A stretch of 8,249 nt of DNA from an uncultured Clostridia bacterium. GTDB lineage: Bacteria > Bacillota > Clostridia > Lachnospirales > Lachnospiraceae. The position numbers and the translations under genes were made by a program. The stretch is taken from positions 1 through 8,249 of the forward strand of contig CAMONF010000113.1 in NCBI GenBank assembly GCA_946620335.1, in the 5' to 3' direction. Below the pieces are notes generated by a model that saw only the letters and a list, made by a program, of their open reading frames with translations, was not told where the DNA came from and did no database searches. Shown piece by piece: positions 7,000-8,249 of this stretch. Position 1 is the stretch's first letter; every line of letters starts with the position of its first letter.

Positions 7000-8064
7000 T
7001 CAGTCCAAGTCGGAGGCGGCGGGGATTTTGACGACAAAGGCTTTGGCGCAGTCCCCAAAGGGCTGCTGCAGATGGATCTCGAAGCCGTGCATGTCGACGA
7101 TCTGCTTGACCACGGAGAGGCCCAAGCCGCTGCCGCGGCCGCCGCTCCGGGAGTCGTCGCCCATGACGAAGGGCTCGAAGAGCTCCTGCTCGGTCTTTTC
7201 GATGGGAACGCCGGTGTCCGCCACGGCCACCAGCTCCACGCCGGCCAGCTTCCGGACCCGGATGTGGATCTCGGTCCCCGCCGGGTTGTGGCGGACGGCG
7301 TTGATCAGGAGGTTCTCGAAGACCCGCTTTAAGTGGACGGCGTCTGCGCTGATGGGGTAGGGCTCTTCCGGGATATCAGCATCCAGCGCCATGCCGGCCT
7401 CCTCGATGTCCGCGTAGCAGCCGGCGGCGATCTCCGCCAGGAAGGCGTGGAGGTCGATTTTTTCTCGGTGGAGGGAGAAGCCGGCGCTGCCCAGGCGGAC
7501 GTACTCGAAGAGGAGGGTGATGAGCTCGGTCATGCGCTTTGATTTGGCGGAAATGGCGGTCAGGTATTCATTTTCCCGGGCGGGATCGGTGACCATGCCG
7601 TCCGCCAGGGCCTCCGCGTAGCCCCCGATCGTCATGATGGGCGTGCGGAGGTCGTGGGCGAAGTTGGAGAGCATGAGGTTGCGGTTCTCCTCGTAGGCCC
7701 TGCGCTCCGCGTCCCGTTCACGTTCGATTCGCTGGATCTGCCGGGTGACGACGTGGGCGTAGATCACGATACCCGCCGCCACCGGCGCCAGGAGGATGAG
7801 AAGGATCAGGAAGGAGAGGAGCAGTACGGAGGAACTGCTGATGGCGGACATGACGAGGCCGCTGTTGCCGGAAATGATGCCCCAGATGAGCCAGGGGAGG
7901 TCCTCCAGCATGAGGCTCGTGCCGCCGGAGGCCATGCCCGCAAGGCCGCGGATGAAGGGCATGAGGGTCAGGCCGATGAGGCCTGCTAGGATGAGCTCGC
8001 AGGCGACCACGGCTGCCATGACCAGGACCAGTCTTGTTATGAGGTATGAACGTAAACGATCCAT
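7000..8064 (-). CDS. Membrane-bound sensor histidine kinase
   Basis: This 354-residue protein senses a signal at the membrane and phosphorylates a response regulator. It has two membrane segments (about 9-36 and 79-106) with a short extracytoplasmic stretch of about 40 residues between them. A charged helical linker (107-130) takes the place of a clear HAMP domain. The dimerisation H box is NFAHDLRTPI with phospho-acceptor H137. The ATPase domain shows the N box (FENLLINAVRHN, 249-260), the G1 box VADTGVPI (D283), the F box LFEPF and the G2 box GRGSGLGLSVV. The start at 8064 is chosen because AAGGAGG (plus-strand 8073-8079) lies eight bases before it; an in-frame ATG at 8121 would add 19 polar residues before the first membrane helix, has no such site, and lies inside the repeats. 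It converges on the GH43 gene and looks independent of the sugar genes. The small sensor region suggests sensing in or at the membrane. No response regulator is in view. Confidence 0.93.
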   Translation of the reverse strand: MDRLRSYLITRLVLVMAAVVACELILAGLIGLTLMPFIRGLAGMASGGTSLMLEDLPWLIWGIISGNSGLVMSAISSSSVLLLSFLILLILLAPVAAGIVIYAHVVTRQIQRIERERDAERRAYEENRNLMLSNFAHDLRTPIMTIGGYAEALADGMVTDPARENEYLTAISAKSKRMTELITLLFEYVRLGSAGFSLHREKIDLHAFLAEIAAGCYADIEEAGMALDADIPEEPYPISADAVHLKRVFENLLINAVRHNPAGTEIHIRVRKLAGVELVAVADTGVPIEKTEQELFEPFVMGDDSRSGGRGSGLGLSVVKQIVDMHGFEIHLQQPFGDCAKAFVVKIPAASDLD

Positions 8065-8090
8065 GTTGGGTGCCTCCTTGGGTGGGACGG

Positions 8091-8125
8091 AATGGGAATC
8101 AGGGACGGTTCCTTTTCCCACTTTT
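8091..8125. repeat. 35-base intergenic repeat, copy A
   Basis: It matches 8147-8181 at 32 of 35 positions, 56 bases apart. It contains inverted ends TGGGAA (8093-8098) and TTCCCA (8115-8120) around a GGGACGG core. It lies upstream of the histidine kinase, starting 12 bases beyond that gene's ribosome binding site. Confidence 0.75.
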
Positions 8126-8146
8126 TTTGGAAGTGAGGAAGGGGAA

Positions 8147-8226
8147 AATGGGAATCAGGAACGGTTACTTTTTCCACTTTTCATTTTATGAACAGCAGGA
8201 AAAAGAACGCTACCTGAATCCCATTT
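8147..8226. repeat. Imperfect 80-base palindrome built from repeat copies B and C (REP/MITE-like)
   Basis: Copy B (8147-8181) is the second 35-base repeat. A third, inverted copy ends at 8226: the strand complement of 8198-8226 matches copy B with a few mismatches and one missing base. The arms enclose a loop of about 22 AT-rich bases, so the stretch can fold into a long hairpin. Such structures fit non-coding repeat elements scattered between genes. There is no transposase gene in the window. Together with copy A it fills most of the 185 bases upstream of the kinase; no clear promoter was found there. Confidence 0.55.
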
Positions 8227-8249
8227 ACTCACATTCCCTTCTCCGACAC

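Noticed and set aside
8229..8249. Possible tail of a - strand gene (last codons V S E K G M then TGA), perhaps a response regulator before the kinase
   Set aside because: Only six codons are visible, which is too little to support a gene. The position fits a response regulator, but nothing in the residues shows it.
8065..8249. Promoter for the histidine kinase on the - strand
   Set aside because: AT-rich stretches in the palindrome loop give weak -10-like strings, but none has a -35 partner at a proper distance.

Overview
The window looks like a chromosomal carbohydrate-utilisation locus from a GC-rich anaerobic Firmicute, probably a gut or rumen member of the Clostridia (Lachnospiraceae or Oscillospiraceae/Ruminococcaceae type). 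The evidence is strong Shine-Dalgarno sequences, a GPH-type sugar symporter, a two-HTH AraC regulator, and a family 3 glycosidase with the reversed domain order known from Butyrivibrio and Ruminococcus albus. The taxon is inferred from protein style only; no RNA gene or marker confirms it.

Layout on the + strand: the 3' part of a GPH-family sugar:cation symporter (2-1075) ends at a Rho-independent terminator (1095-1126). A new unit starts from a probable extended -10 promoter (1229-1237) with an AraC-family regulator (1270-2487). A 126-base gap follows, carrying a TTGACA-type promoter overlapped by three tandem 8-base TTGRYACA repeats. Next come a circularly permuted GH3 beta-glycosidase (2614-5181), a 226-base spacer with two copies of a GC-rich 30-base repeat plus hairpins, and a GH43 glycosidase (5408-6838). 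A long perfect hairpin (6860-6914) ends this side and is built to work in both directions.

On the - strand, convergent with the sugar genes, lies a membrane-bound sensor histidine kinase (7000-8064) that is probably unrelated to sugar use. Its upstream region (8091-8226) holds two near-identical 35-base repeats and an inverted third copy, which form a long imperfect palindrome of REP or MITE type. No response regulator is visible; if there is a partner, it should lie beyond the right edge.

How the parts fit: neither glycosidase has a signal peptide, and a symporter lies upstream. The simplest model is import of short xylo-, arabinoxylo- or gluco-oligosaccharides, then cytoplasmic trimming by GH43 and GH3, with the AraC protein sensing sugar and acting at the promoter just downstream of its own gene. 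The exact substrate cannot be read from the sequence. The most noteworthy items are the permuted GH3, the tandem operator-like repeats, and the two families of intergenic repeats. I saw no mobile-element gene, CRISPR array, RNA gene or clearly new multi-gene system.
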